Assembly: GCA_902776305.1 (NCBI GenBank) | Contig: CACYPS010000001.1 | Location: 1 to 64,000 of the forward strand | Reading direction: 5' to 3' | DNA from: an uncultured Lachnospiraceae bacterium | Lineage (GTDB): Bacteria > Bacillota > Clostridia > Lachnospirales > Lachnospiraceae | DNA length: 64,000 bases | Part shown: piece by piece, positions 1 to 8,660 of the stretch | Layout: the number at the start of each line of letters is the position of its first letter | Position numbering within the stretch: the first letter of the stretch is position 1 | Program-made: the position numbers and the translations under genes | The notes under the pieces: generated by a model | Told to the model about the DNA's origin: nothing | The model's database searches: none | Seen by the model: only the letters and a program-made list of their open reading frames with translations

Positions 1-1
1 G

Positions 2-151
2 CTGTATCCGGACAAGGTTGCTTTTCCGCCCGCGAAGCAGAGAAAGACTCCCGCGGCGGACCAGCAAGCTCGGAGATTCAATCTCCGAGAAGCTGACAAC
101 AGATATGGGTGTATCATAGTGTTTGAAGGAGGGCGGATACATGAGCGATAA
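2..151 (+). CDS. possible C-terminal end of an upstream gene (partial)
   Basis: An open frame enters from the left edge and ends with TAA at 149-151, overlapping the start of the next gene by 11 bases. Such a short overlap is typical of co-transcribed genes. The 49 visible residues are rich in Pro, Arg and Gln and then read NLREADNRYGCIIVFEGG near the end; no domain is recognisable. The alternative forward frame that also enters from the edge stops at about position 96. If real, it is the tail of an upstream member of the DUF4132 module. The call rests only on an open frame and its position. Confidence 0.3.
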   Translation: MYPDKVAFPPAKQRKTPAADQQARRFNLREADNRYGCIIVFEGGRIHER

Positions 152-896
152 AAGAGAAAAGAAAACTTCGGTAAACACAGAACAGATTTATGATGTTATA
201 TGTCTTATTGCATCTTATGGAATTTTGTTCATGATACCACAGAAAATGAATGCTTTCTTTTATCTGATCGTTGGAGTATCCGCCTTCCTTTTTTGTATCG
301 GTTTCTTTCGTCTGGGACTCTCGTTTGATGTGCCGGCGAGTTCGAAGAAAACTGCTTTAAAGCTCAGGGGGGCCGCTGCTCTCATAATTCTTTTCGGATT
401 TGTATTAATAATCTTGAAGCATTTCAGCGAATCATCTGTTATCGCCGGGATAATGCTTTTGATAGAAAGCATATGCCTGTGGAGAATGGGTGGCAACAGC
501 AAGACCTTTAACGAAGTGACCCCTGAAATGCAGGCCGTGCCCGGAATGAAGGTTCCGATTGAACAGCTGCAAACAGTTTTTTCCGACGTTGAAACACAGC
601 TGGGTTATTCGTGGATCGGTAAGGTAAAATCGATCGAGCAGGATGCTATAATATACGGTCCCACCGAAGACGGGTTTGCTGTCTATGGTTATTACCTATA
701 CGGGCGATTTTATGTAGTCGGCAGTACGAACATTCTTTTTCCGGAGCCTGAAGATTCACAGGGGCACCTGGTGGAAGAAATACCGGACAAAGACGGGACA
801 CTGCTGGCAAAGGATCTTTTGCCGAAAGCCTATGCCGAAATGTTTACAAGGTATGCGGAAAGCGGAGAAGCGAACTGGAGAACAGATATCATATAA
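141..896 (+). CDS. predicted four-helix membrane protein of the DUF4132 module, unknown function
   Basis: This 251-residue protein is not recognised. The ATG at 141 is preferred over an in-frame TTG at 123 because a GGAGGG ribosome binding site lies seven bases before it. The first 120 residues hold about four hydrophobic segments (roughly 20-38, 40-62, 78-100 and 103-117), so it is probably an inner-membrane protein. The remaining part is soluble and rich in aromatic residues and Gly, with a pattern GYYLYGRFYVVGS that suggests a small beta-rich domain on the cytoplasmic face. It is followed after 11 bases by a 147-residue protein and then by the DUF4132 giant, so the three are likely co-transcribed. 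That its job is linked to the DUF4132 protein is inference from position only. Confidence 0.8.
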   Translation: MSDKREKKTSVNTEQIYDVICLIASYGILFMIPQKMNAFFYLIVGVSAFLFCIGFFRLGLSFDVPASSKKTALKLRGAAALIILFGFVLIILKHFSESSVIAGIMLLIESICLWRMGGNSKTFNEVTPEMQAVPGMKVPIEQLQTVFSDVETQLGYSWIGKVKSIEQDAIIYGPTEDGFAVYGYYLYGRFYVVGSTNILFPEPEDSQGHLVEEIPDKDGTLLAKDLLPKAYAEMFTRYAESGEANWRTDII

Positions 897-907
897 AAGA
901 GAGTACT

Positions 908-1351
908 ATGAAGATCAGAATCAATGTAAGAAGTGCATCGCGCAAAAAGGCTGCGGTCATCCAGCGGTGCTGCGAATATCCGGACAGACTTATGACTGTG
1001 GGAGAGTTTATTGAGGAGACAGTCCGACAAAATGTGAGAGAATACAACGAACGAAAAGATGCAACGGAATTGTTGCGTCTTTTTTTACGCAATCAGAATG
1101 AAGAATCACTTGAAGAAAAACTGAACGGAATGGCGGAGAGCGGAAAGGTTTCCTATGGTGATTCTTTTGACGACCGTAAAGCTGACGCGGAAGCAGCCGT
1201 CAGGAACGCTTTGCAGTGTTTTGATGACGGGATAGTCGCGTTGTTTGCGGACGGCAAACGGTATATGAATAAAGAGGAGCAGATTCCGCTGAAGGATCAG
1301 AGTGAAGTGACCTTCGTACGGCTTGTTTTTCTTGCCGGGCGAATGTGGTGA
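908..1351 (+). CDS. small conserved-looking protein preceding DUF4132 gene
   Basis: A 147-residue soluble protein with an alpha/beta look: an N-terminal basic strand (MKIRINVRSASRKKA), a helical stretch around residues 30-65, and a C-terminus reading TFVRLVFLAGRMW. A central segment (about 95-120: RNALQCFDDGIVALFADGK) looks like a helix plus hairpin. From memory, short proteins with a similar end are found directly before DUF4132 genes in Firmicutes, which would make it a dedicated partner; this needs a search to confirm. It lies 11 bases after the membrane protein and 74 bases before the DUF4132 gene. No enzymatic motif is visible. Confidence 0.8.
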   Translation: MKIRINVRSASRKKAAVIQRCCEYPDRLMTVGEFIEETVRQNVREYNERKDATELLRLFLRNQNEESLEEKLNGMAESGKVSYGDSFDDRKADAEAAVRNALQCFDDGIVALFADGKRYMNKEEQIPLKDQSEVTFVRLVFLAGRMW

Positions 1352-1425
1352 ACAAAGTTTTCTTGTCGGCAAATGCGGTGAGCTGAGAACTTTAGGACAG
1401 AAGGACATAATGAAGGGAGGCAGGC

Positions 1426-4400
1426 ATGGCGTACGATTATAATTCCAGGCTGAAATGGGAAAAAGAGAAGCACGAAGAGTGGGACAGAATACACGAAAAG
1501 CAGATAGGCCGTCTTTCACAACAAAAGAGGAAACTTTTTGATGAGGTGTTCAATTTCAGTGATTATCCGCACTGTGGTTTCCCTGTCATCACTAAATGGG
1601 GACGGGAAAAAGTGAAAGCTTCAGCGGGAAAGCTGACTTTGAGGGAGATCCTCTATAAGGAATGTCCGGAAATTATAGACATTCTCGTCCCGGAACTGTA
1701 CAGAGAGGATTTTGACTATATGCTGGATCAGTTCGCATATTTTCAATATTCAAGGTCATTGTTCCGCCCGACTGTGAGAACGGCAGATCCCGCGGCGCAT
1801 ATGCTGGATGCGTTCGGACTCATGCAGGGATATAAGGTACTCGGGATATACGGCATTACACCCCTGGAGTATCTGACCGAAAAACGCACGGGTCACGGCG
1901 ATACGCCGATCGATTCCGAGCTTCTCGATTTCAAGCGCAGCGATACATTTGCAAGGAAGCTTCATATGGTGCAGTTCGAGGATATCCTGGCGGCAAGAAT
2001 CGACCGGAATGATACTGCGGTCTTAGATGCTGTGCGGGAAGCCATCCTCAGCGACAATAATACGGTGATGGTCACGGTACCGCTTATACGCGGAATCGTA
2101 AAGTCCCGTAATACAGAGCTTCATGATCTCCTTGCAAAGTTCCTGGTAGCCGCAAGACTGCAGGAAGGAGTTCGTCAGGCAATCTGTGAAAATGCGGACT
2201 GCGGCAGGGCAGAAGCTTTCCTTACTATACTGCAGACGATTCGGGAAAATGATCTTCTGCGATTTTCCGCAGTGAAGAGAGCAATAGCCACTTGGACAGG
2301 CATATGCAATCCCGAATCTATGGACAGGATATCGGCCAAACTTCTTGAAGATATCAGCGAGGCTGTCATTGATCGGGAGAGAGCTCTGGAGATGACCCGG
2401 ACCGACGACAGCATGAGAATTGTGACCGGTCTCTGGGCGATGGGATTTTATGAAGCGCGCGATGCGATCGATCGTATGATGGAAATCGTGGAGAGCGGAA
2501 CAAGGAACCAGCGGCTGACTATTTCCTATTATAACCGCTATATGCAGTATTCCCCGTTCAGTGAAAAAGCTTCAAAGAAAATGATTGAGACCTATCCCGA
2601 TGATCTCCAGATGGCAGCGGCTTTTATGCCCACTTATCATGACGCTGTTGATACTATCATTCGAGGCTGCATTCAAGATGAGAACGGTAAACATGTCTAC
2701 AGCATATACAATCAGGACCTGTACGTAACGCCCCTGGCAATCAATGAAATTTTTGAATGTGAGGAGGAGGCAAGGCTTCATTACGGAATCCTGAAAAATA
2801 TGGCGGACAGCATGAAGAAGAAAAAGATAGAGTATTCGCCTATGATTTTTCCTTGGTACGGTGTAGTTCTTGACAAGAGTGATCTCACACAGAGAATGGT
2901 CATGATTTCCTTTGCTCTCCAGGATCAGGATCTGATAGACGAAGTCTGTGTACGTCTTACGGATATCACAGATTCTTATTACAATACGCGCTGGAATTCT
3001 GTCTGTGTTCTTCTTCACGACCCGAAGACAAAAGTTCAGAAGGATGCACTGATTGACTATGTGGCGGACAAGGAGAGTTACACGAGGAATTGTGCATGGG
3101 TACTTCTTAAAAAGCTACCGCTGACACAGGAAGATGTGCAGAGGTTGGAAAGCCATCTGCGCCTTAAGAATGAGGAGACGAGGCGGCATGTCATCGAACT
3201 CCTTGAACAGCAGGGTGAGACGGATGTTATAGAAAGCATCCGGAGGCTTCTTGCTTCCAATAAAGAGCAGATTCGACTTGCAGGACTCGACATGCTGAAA
3301 AGGCGAAGTGATAAGAGCGAAGAGGCTAAAAAAGAAGCCTCGGCCATCCTTTTGGAGGTTATTCCGGACAGCGATGGTCTCACGGACAAGGAGAAGGTCC
3401 TTTACTCGGAGATCGCCGGCAGTACGGGTGCAGCCGATATATTAAATACAGCAGGTTACGGACTCTATGATCCGGCGGAGGAATATATGCCGTCTCCCTG
3501 TTATATGGATGTAATAGGCGATGGGTCATCCGATCACATTGCAACTGCGGGAAAAGCTTCCGGGAAAAAGACAGGGATCGGACTTGCAGCGGGATTATTG
3601 AAGAAGTTAATCGGAGTGAATAACGAAAAGACACAGAGTGAACAGGATCTTCTTAAAAGTTTCTTCTGCCTGAGCACAGATGAGCTGGATCGGTACTTTG
3701 ACAAGATTCGGGCTTTTGTTGTGGAGCACGGAAAACTCGAGTATAAAAGCGCGAACGGAGATAAGCAGCTGCTTGAGAACGGGCTGTATCTCATGAATTA
3801 TGAGTACAGCGGCGAGACCTGGAGGAGATATCCCTTCCCTGAGCTCTGGGACGAGGTGTATGACACGATCATCAAAGATCCGAAAGTCTATTTCAGTCTG
3901 TATTATGCGATACAAACCGGGTTCGATGAGACCGATGTAAAAGATGTGGAGACCTACCGGAAAGCGGAGAGGACAATATTCGGCGATTCCTGGTCCGGCT
4001 ATCATTATAATGATCCAAAATACGTAAGCAGTCACGGCGGTCACAGCCTGTACCTGACGATTTTGGATATCATTGCGAGCAGGAAAAATCTGGTATTGCC
4101 GTCCGAGATTGCACGGGCAGCTGTCGTAATGGCTATCCGTCTGCCCGAGAATATTCGCTGGATGGAGAAGGCGCCATCCCGTTATGCAACGTACGGCAGC
4201 GAGCAGCGGCCTACGATATGCTTCCTCAGAACAAATAAATACCGCTCTATACTTACACGCGCATGCCATTACGAAAACGATGATGAGTTCAGCGCAGTAT
4301 TTCCGCTGCTTTATCAGGTGGATCAGGTATATCAGTTCGACGCGCATGAACCGACTATAAATTACACGAATAATACTCGTAATATCCTTTCGATGTTCGC

Positions 4401-6729
4401 TTACGTGAAGGCGTATGAGCTGGGAATCATCACGAAAGATTTTCTTTATAAGGCGGCGTTTGAGAAAATAGGACTTCGTTTTGCAGTCAGCGAGCTGGGA
4501 GAGCTCTTCCGGTCGAATATCTCGATCTATACAATCCGGAATCTCCGGGTATACGCGCCTGTGGATGAGGAAAAACGGACGGTTGATACGGAGTGCCGCT
4601 TCTATAAGATCTGCTTTGAAGTCTATGAGAAACTCGTTAATCTGATTTTGGATGTGGAGCTTGTACGCGGAGATACGCCGACAGTATTTTCAATAGCAGT
4701 CTCGCGAATCCCCCGTATAGAGAGTATTCCGAGACTCATGCAGATCCTGCTTGCTCTGGGGAAAGACCCGTTGGACAGAAATACTTATTATTCTTATACC
4801 AATGGGAATGGCAAGAAGGAGTGCCTGAGCCATCTGCTGAAAGTGTGTTATCCGCTTGCGACGGAATCTGCGGGAGATCTTTCAAAGGCAGTAAAAACGA
4901 ACAAGATCTCGAAAGAACGCCTCATCGAAGTAGCCATGTATGCGCCGCAGTGGCTTGACATGACCGAAGAGGTCCTAGGAATGGAAGGATTTAAGAGCGG
5001 ATGCTATTACTTCATGGCGCATATGAACGAGCGGTTCGACGACCGTAAGAAGGCGGTGATCGCGAGATATACCCCGCTCTCGACGGAAGAACTGAATAAC
5101 GGGTGTTTCGACACGAACTGGTTCTTTGAGGTCTATGAAAAGCTCGGCGAGAAGAATTTTTCGCTTCTCTATAAGGCGGCAAAGTATATTGCTGACGGCA
5201 GCAAGCACACGCGCGCAAGAAAATATGCTGATGCGGCGACCGGTAAGGTAGATCGGGACGAGCTCGAGAAGAAAATATGCGACAAACGGAATAAAGACCT
5301 CCTGATGAGCTATGGCCTGATCCCGATAAAAGACAGGCAGGATGAGCTGCATCGTTATGAGTTCCTGCAGAAGTTTCTTAAGGAAAGTAAGCAGTTCGGC
5401 GCACAGCGCAGGCAGAGTGAAGCCATGAGTGTACAGTATGCGCTGAAAAACATGGCGACTACGGCCGGATATGCTGATGACCTCAGGCTTGTTCTTGCGA
5501 TGGAGACGGAACTTGTTTCACAGAATCAGAAATATCTCGACGGCGTGGAGATAAGCGGTTATACAGCTAAAATCATAGTCGATCCGAACGGAAAGGCTGA
5601 ACTTCTCGTGTATAAGGCAAACAGCGGCAAGGCTTTGAAATCTGTGCCTGCACCGCTGAAAAAAGACGAGACGTTCGCAGATATTAAGGAATTTGCATCC
5701 AAGCTCAAGAAACAGTATTCGCGGTGTACCGCAATGTTCGAGCACGCTATGGAGGAAGAGGAGGCATACAGTTACGGAGAGCTCCTTGAGCTGTGCCGGA
5801 ATCCGGTGACGGCGGGGATACTCGAAAGACTGGTATTTGTCAGCAGTGTCCGTATCATAGGCACATTGGAAGAATTCAGAGACGCAGACCCATCGCTCGA
5901 TTCGGATACTCTGTTATATGTCGCGCATCCCATCACACTGTACAGGCTTGGCGAGCTTGCACGCTTCCAGCGGCTGTTCTTTGTGAAACAGACACAAGAG
6001 GGCATAAAGCAGCCCTTCAAGCAGGTCTTCAGAGAGTTCTATCCGAAACTGGAGGAAGAAAAGGACGCATCGGATTCGAGACTTTTCGCGGGATATCAGA
6101 TCCAGCCGAAGAAGACCGTTGCGACACTTAAGGGACGCGGATGGGTAGCCGATTATGATGAAGGTCTCCAGAAAGTTTTCTTCCGGCAGAACATTGCCGC
6201 AACGATTTATGCTCTTGCAGACTGGTTCTCGCCGGCGGATACAGAGAGTCCGACGCTTGAGTTTGTCTCGTTCTATGACAGAAAGACCGGCAAGCAGAAA
6301 AAGATATCGGAAATTCCGGACATTATGTATTCGGAGGTCATGCGCGATGTAGATCTCGTAGTCAGCGTAGCCCATGTCGGCGGCGTGGATCCCGAGACAA
6401 GCCATTCGACGATTGAGATGCGCCGCGCGATATGTGCATTCAACATGGAGCTGTTCGGTCTTACCAACGTGACGTTCGAGGGTTCTCATGCGTACATTAA
6501 GGGAACTCACGATAATTATAACATTCAGCTCGGAAGCGGAGTGATTCACAAGGAGAGCGGAGGCATGATCAACATCTTGCCGGTACATTCTCAGCAGCGC
6601 GGAAAGCTGTTTCTTCCGTTTATCGATGACGATCCGAAGACGGCGGAGATTCTCTCGAAGATACTGCTTCTTGCGGAGGATCAGAAAATAAAGGATCCGT
6701 ATATTCTTCGGCAGATAACATCCGGGTGA
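1426..6729 (+). CDS. giant DUF4132 (MolR/YehI-like) protein
   Basis: A 1767-residue cytoplasmic protein starting at an ATG behind a GGGAGG site. Residues 1-1000 are almost wholly helical with repeated Leu/Ile-rich pairs, as expected of HEAT-like solenoid repeats (clearest near 560-660). Around 1325-1510 the sequence follows the DUF4132 pattern: an Asn/Ala-rich helix, a ...LYKANSGKALKSVP... strand, then a helix with RCTAMFEHAM. The C-terminus (about 1570-1765) carries MRDVDLVVSVAHVGGVDPE and the conserved-looking HSQQRGKLFLPFIDDDPKTA. The family includes E. coli MolR/YehI, encoded beside MoxR ATPase, VWA and SWIM-finger genes; its biochemical role is unknown. No WGR domain is evident at the N-terminus. 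The 3' end of the gene is tandemly duplicated just downstream. The family call is firm; function is unknown. Confidence 0.9.
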   Translation: MAYDYNSRLKWEKEKHEEWDRIHEKQIGRLSQQKRKLFDEVFNFSDYPHCGFPVITKWGREKVKASAGKLTLREILYKECPEIIDILVPELYREDFDYMLDQFAYFQYSRSLFRPTVRTADPAAHMLDAFGLMQGYKVLGIYGITPLEYLTEKRTGHGDTPIDSELLDFKRSDTFARKLHMVQFEDILAARIDRNDTAVLDAVREAILSDNNTVMVTVPLIRGIVKSRNTELHDLLAKFLVAARLQEGVRQAICENADCGRAEAFLTILQTIRENDLLRFSAVKRAIATWTGICNPESMDRISAKLLEDISEAVIDRERALEMTRTDDSMRIVTGLWAMGFYEARDAIDRMMEIVESGTRNQRLTISYYNRYMQYSPFSEKASKKMIETYPDDLQMAAAFMPTYHDAVDTIIRGCIQDENGKHVYSIYNQDLYVTPLAINEIFECEEEARLHYGILKNMADSMKKKKIEYSPMIFPWYGVVLDKSDLTQRMVMISFALQDQDLIDEVCVRLTDITDSYYNTRWNSVCVLLHDPKTKVQKDALIDYVADKESYTRNCAWVLLKKLPLTQEDVQRLESHLRLKNEETRRHVIELLEQQGETDVIESIRRLLASNKEQIRLAGLDMLKRRSDKSEEAKKEASAILLEVIPDSDGLTDKEKVLYSEIAGSTGAADILNTAGYGLYDPAEEYMPSPCYMDVIGDGSSDHIATAGKASGKKTGIGLAAGLLKKLIGVNNEKTQSEQDLLKSFFCLSTDELDRYFDKIRAFVVEHGKLEYKSANGDKQLLENGLYLMNYEYSGETWRRYPFPELWDEVYDTIIKDPKVYFSLYYAIQTGFDETDVKDVETYRKAERTIFGDSWSGYHYNDPKYVSSHGGHSLYLTILDIIASRKNLVLPSEIARAAVVMAIRLPENIRWMEKAPSRYATYGSEQRPTICFLRTNKYRSILTRACHYENDDEFSAVFPLLYQVDQVYQFDAHEPTINYTNNTRNILSMFAYVKAYELGIITKDFLYKAAFEKIGLRFAVSELGELFRSNISIYTIRNLRVYAPVDEEKRTVDTECRFYKICFEVYEKLVNLILDVELVRGDTPTVFSIAVSRIPRIESIPRLMQILLALGKDPLDRNTYYSYTNGNGKKECLSHLLKVCYPLATESAGDLSKAVKTNKISKERLIEVAMYAPQWLDMTEEVLGMEGFKSGCYYFMAHMNERFDDRKKAVIARYTPLSTEELNNGCFDTNWFFEVYEKLGEKNFSLLYKAAKYIADGSKHTRARKYADAATGKVDRDELEKKICDKRNKDLLMSYGLIPIKDRQDELHRYEFLQKFLKESKQFGAQRRQSEAMSVQYALKNMATTAGYADDLRLVLAMETELVSQNQKYLDGVEISGYTAKIIVDPNGKAELLVYKANSGKALKSVPAPLKKDETFADIKEFASKLKKQYSRCTAMFEHAMEEEEAYSYGELLELCRNPVTAGILERLVFVSSVRIIGTLEEFRDADPSLDSDTLLYVAHPITLYRLGELARFQRLFFVKQTQEGIKQPFKQVFREFYPKLEEEKDASDSRLFAGYQIQPKKTVATLKGRGWVADYDEGLQKVFFRQNIAATIYALADWFSPADTESPTLEFVSFYDRKTGKQKKISEIPDIMYSEVMRDVDLVVSVAHVGGVDPETSHSTIEMRRAICAFNMELFGLTNVTFEGSHAYIKGTHDNYNIQLGSGVIHKESGGMINILPVHSQQRGKLFLPFIDDDPKTAEILSKILLLAEDQKIKDPYILRQITSG

Positions 6730-6778
6730 GTTTATAGGACCTGAATATTTTTCGGCAGATAACGTCCGGATGAGTTTA
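6693..6778 (+). repeat. imperfect 44-bp tandem duplication of the DUF4132 gene 3' end
   Basis: The segment covering the last codons and stop (core 6702-6734) recurs 44 bases later (core 6746-6778) with 30 of 33 positions identical; weaker similarity extends about ten bases to the left. The second copy is out of frame and noncoding. Similar duplications of gene ends occur at 31040 and 57601. Confidence 0.8.
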
Positions 6779-6895
6779 AAACAGTTCTTTAGCGGATCGT
6801 TTCTTTGGATTCGTCATACGGGATATTTCAGATAATCGGGACTCGTTCAGCTAAGGTAAGAGCTGTATGACAGGTTTACGCAGATGAGGCGGAAT

Positions 6896-7813
6896 TCATG
6901 CGAATTCCGCCTCGATTTCTTTTATTCTCCGATATAAGTATTCGTTAGTTGGGACAAGAAAACCGTGTTCGTCCGCAAGACGAATGACTGTGCCGGCAAA
7001 TTCTTCCACTTCAGATCGCTTTTTGTTTATCCGATCCTGGGCCATGGAAGGCATGGAGTCGGGAGACAGTGACCGCATAAGCTGTACATAATCTGCAAGA
7101 TCGGTTTCTGTCAGGTTTATTCCCTCGGCATTTGCAACAAGTTTGGCCTCTCGCATTGCTGAAACCATAACCATGAGAGCTTCGCTGCCCGGTTTTGTGC
7201 ACCCGCCGTATCCCGTGCCATAGACCATGCAGGCCTGATTAATACCGACGTTCAGCATGAATTTGCTCCAGATGCGGTGCTTGATGTCTGCCTCTAAGGT
7301 GTAAGGGAAACCGATCTTGTCGAAAAAGGCAGTGAGCTCATCGAGTTTCTCCTGCATGGAAGAATCGATGATTCCGAGGCAGAAGGTGCCGGGTTGGCGA
7401 AAAGTGAGTTCGTAGTCGAAGAACGTGGCGTCCATTCCCTGTGCGACAGCGTGAATGACGTGACCGCTGCCAAACCTGTCAATCAATATGTCCTCACTGC
7501 GGACTCCGTTTATGGCCGAGATAATGATCGTATTCGGACCGACCGATCTTTCCATCGTGTCGAGAGCCGAAATGAGACCCGTCGCCTTGGTCGATACGAT
7601 AATCAGGTCGGCAGGGCTTGCCATATCAGGTGTAATGAGCCTGAAGCCGGCAGGAGTACCGTTTACAAGATAAGTTTTCTGACTGTTTTTTTCGAACCGT
7701 TCTTTATCCATGAGGAAGGAGACGTGGTCCTGACCGAGTTTTGTCTGGATTTCTGTTCCGAACATGGTGCCGAGGGCACCCATTCCGATGATCGTGACAT
7801 TTTGTATGGACAT
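6896..7813 (-). CDS. panE: ketopantoate reductase family protein (2-dehydropantoate 2-reductase)
   Basis: A 305-residue NADPH-dependent reductase that would convert 2-dehydropantoate to pantoate in coenzyme A synthesis. The N-terminal Rossmann motif GMGALG is at residues 11-16. The ApbA/PanE C-terminal domain begins near 170 with HRIWSKFMLNVGINQ, where the Lys (about 184) and Asn fit the family's catalytic Lys and substrate-binding Asn. Length fits the family. The gene stands alone on the minus strand with no panB, panC or panD nearby, so a role on a related 2-oxo acid cannot be excluded. A repeat hairpin (7833-7854) lies just upstream of its start codon and may affect its leader. Confidence 0.88.
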   Translation of the reverse strand: MSIQNVTIIGMGALGTMFGTEIQTKLGQDHVSFLMDKERFEKNSQKTYLVNGTPAGFRLITPDMASPADLIIVSTKATGLISALDTMERSVGPNTIIISAINGVRSEDILIDRFGSGHVIHAVAQGMDATFFDYELTFRQPGTFCLGIIDSSMQEKLDELTAFFDKIGFPYTLEADIKHRIWSKFMLNVGINQACMVYGTGYGGCTKPGSEALMVMVSAMREAKLVANAEGINLTETDLADYVQLMRSLSPDSMPSMAQDRINKKRSEVEEFAGTVIRLADEHGFLVPTNEYLYRRIKEIEAEFA

Positions 7814-7832
7814 AGCATAACTCCTGATAAAT

Positions 7833-7903
7833 CATGAATGCCTCGGCGTTCTTGCCGCGCCGCGCATGGTGCGAAGCACCTTCCTTAATGCGCGGCAGCG
7901 ATC
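7833..7903. repeat. REP-like dispersed hairpin repeat, copy 1
   Basis: A hairpin of the form GAAYGCC-TC-GGCGTTC is followed by TTGCCGCG and a second nested hairpin (CCGCGCAT...ATGCGCGG with inner GGTGC-GAA-GCACC). The same first hairpin and TTGCCGCG tail recur at 11751 and 31884. Loop and tail are conserved while the second hairpin varies. Located between the panE start and the MITE region. Confidence 0.7.
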
Positions 7904-7907
7904 CGCC

Positions 7908-7955
7908 GTGCCTAAGCATGCGTAGCAATGCTCCAGTGGAGCATTGTGTAGCTGA
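7908..7955. repeat. dispersed hairpin repeat related to 18886-18936
   Basis: A perfect stem CAATGCTCCA with TGGAGCATTG (7926-7946) is flanked by AAGCATGCGTAG and TGTAGCTGAG. The reverse complement of 18886-18936 aligns to it over about 45 bases with the same hairpin core, so the two are copies of one intergenic repeat in opposite orientation. Confidence 0.6.
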
Positions 7956-8123
7956 GACTTTTAATTGCGAAACATGCTGCTTAAGACAGTATAGCATATA
8001 GGAAGGTGCGTGTTAACAGAGCTGTTCCGGAATTCTTTCAGCTGACGGCATAAGCTTCCGAGCCGATCCGGCGAGCGTGTTTTGAATGAAAAAATCAACG
8101 AAAAATCAAGCCTGAGTGTCATA

Positions 8124-8153
8124 TTGATAATAATATTGTAAGATGATATTATT
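8124..8153 (+). promoter_or_regulatory. sigma-A type promoter with dyad, ahead of the MITE and the esterase gene
   Basis: TTGATA (8124-8129) and TATTAT (8147-8152) are separated by 17 bases. An 8-bp dyad (AATAATAT/ATATTATT, 8129-8136 and 8146-8153) overlaps the -10 box and could be an operator. Transcription would start near 8159, about 500 bases before the SGNH esterase gene, with the MITE-like element in between. Confidence 0.5.
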
Positions 8154-8216
8154 ACTCTACAAAAAAAGCTTGCTTAACGTTAATGAGGGGTGTAAAAGTG
8201 AAGAGACAAATAAGTA

Positions 8217-8548
8217 ACTAAAACTTCCCACATGAGGTTTCTTATCAGTCACATCATTTAAAAATGCATCGTCGGGACGCTTTCGCTCGGTCTCGCTGGC
8301 AGCGGTACTAATAAATTTTCGGCGCTTACGCTGAATCGGGAAATTCGCAATCCGCTTCGCTACTTGCTCATAAACTGCAACCGCTTTCAGCGGATTCTCA
8401 GCAGGGATGTAATCCCTGCTGAGTGAATTATCCTTCATAAATGAAGGATAATTCTTGCAGTTAACGTACCGGCCGCCAGGCGACGCCGCTCCGATTGCAT
8501 TTTTAATGATATCGACTGTAATGTAGAAATGAAGTGGGAAGTTTTAGT
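8217..8548. mobile_element. MITE-like non-autonomous element, 332 bp
   Basis: Perfect 15-bp terminal inverted repeats ACTAAAACTTCCCAC (8217-8231) and its complement (8534-8548) enclose a 332-bp segment. The outer flanks carry a direct repeat TAAGTAAC (8211-8218 and 8548-8555), so a target duplication of 5 to 8 bp depending on where the ends are drawn. Inside are two adjacent perfect hairpins: 12-bp arms with a 3-base loop (8397-8423) and 14-bp arms with a 2-base loop (8425-8454). A minus-strand frame of 93 codons (8157-8438) runs across the left part but has no recognisable transposase motif. The parent family cannot be told from these ends. Confidence 0.75.
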
Positions 8549-8660
8549 AAGTAACATGAAACAAGTATGGAAGTATTCGAAAAACCAATTTTTCATCTCT
8601 GTCCGTAAAAGCGATGAAATAATTGAAAGAGGCAAAAGACAGCAGTTAAAGGAGTGACAG

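Noticed and set aside
3607-4347. 246-codon minus-strand frame inside the DUF4132 gene
   Set aside because: Antisense shadow of a strongly supported gene; no start signals or domain.
8157-8438. 93-codon minus-strand frame inside the MITE-like element
   Set aside because: It starts inside a perfect hairpin, runs through a terminal repeat and shows no protein motif; more likely a chance frame of a multi-copy element.
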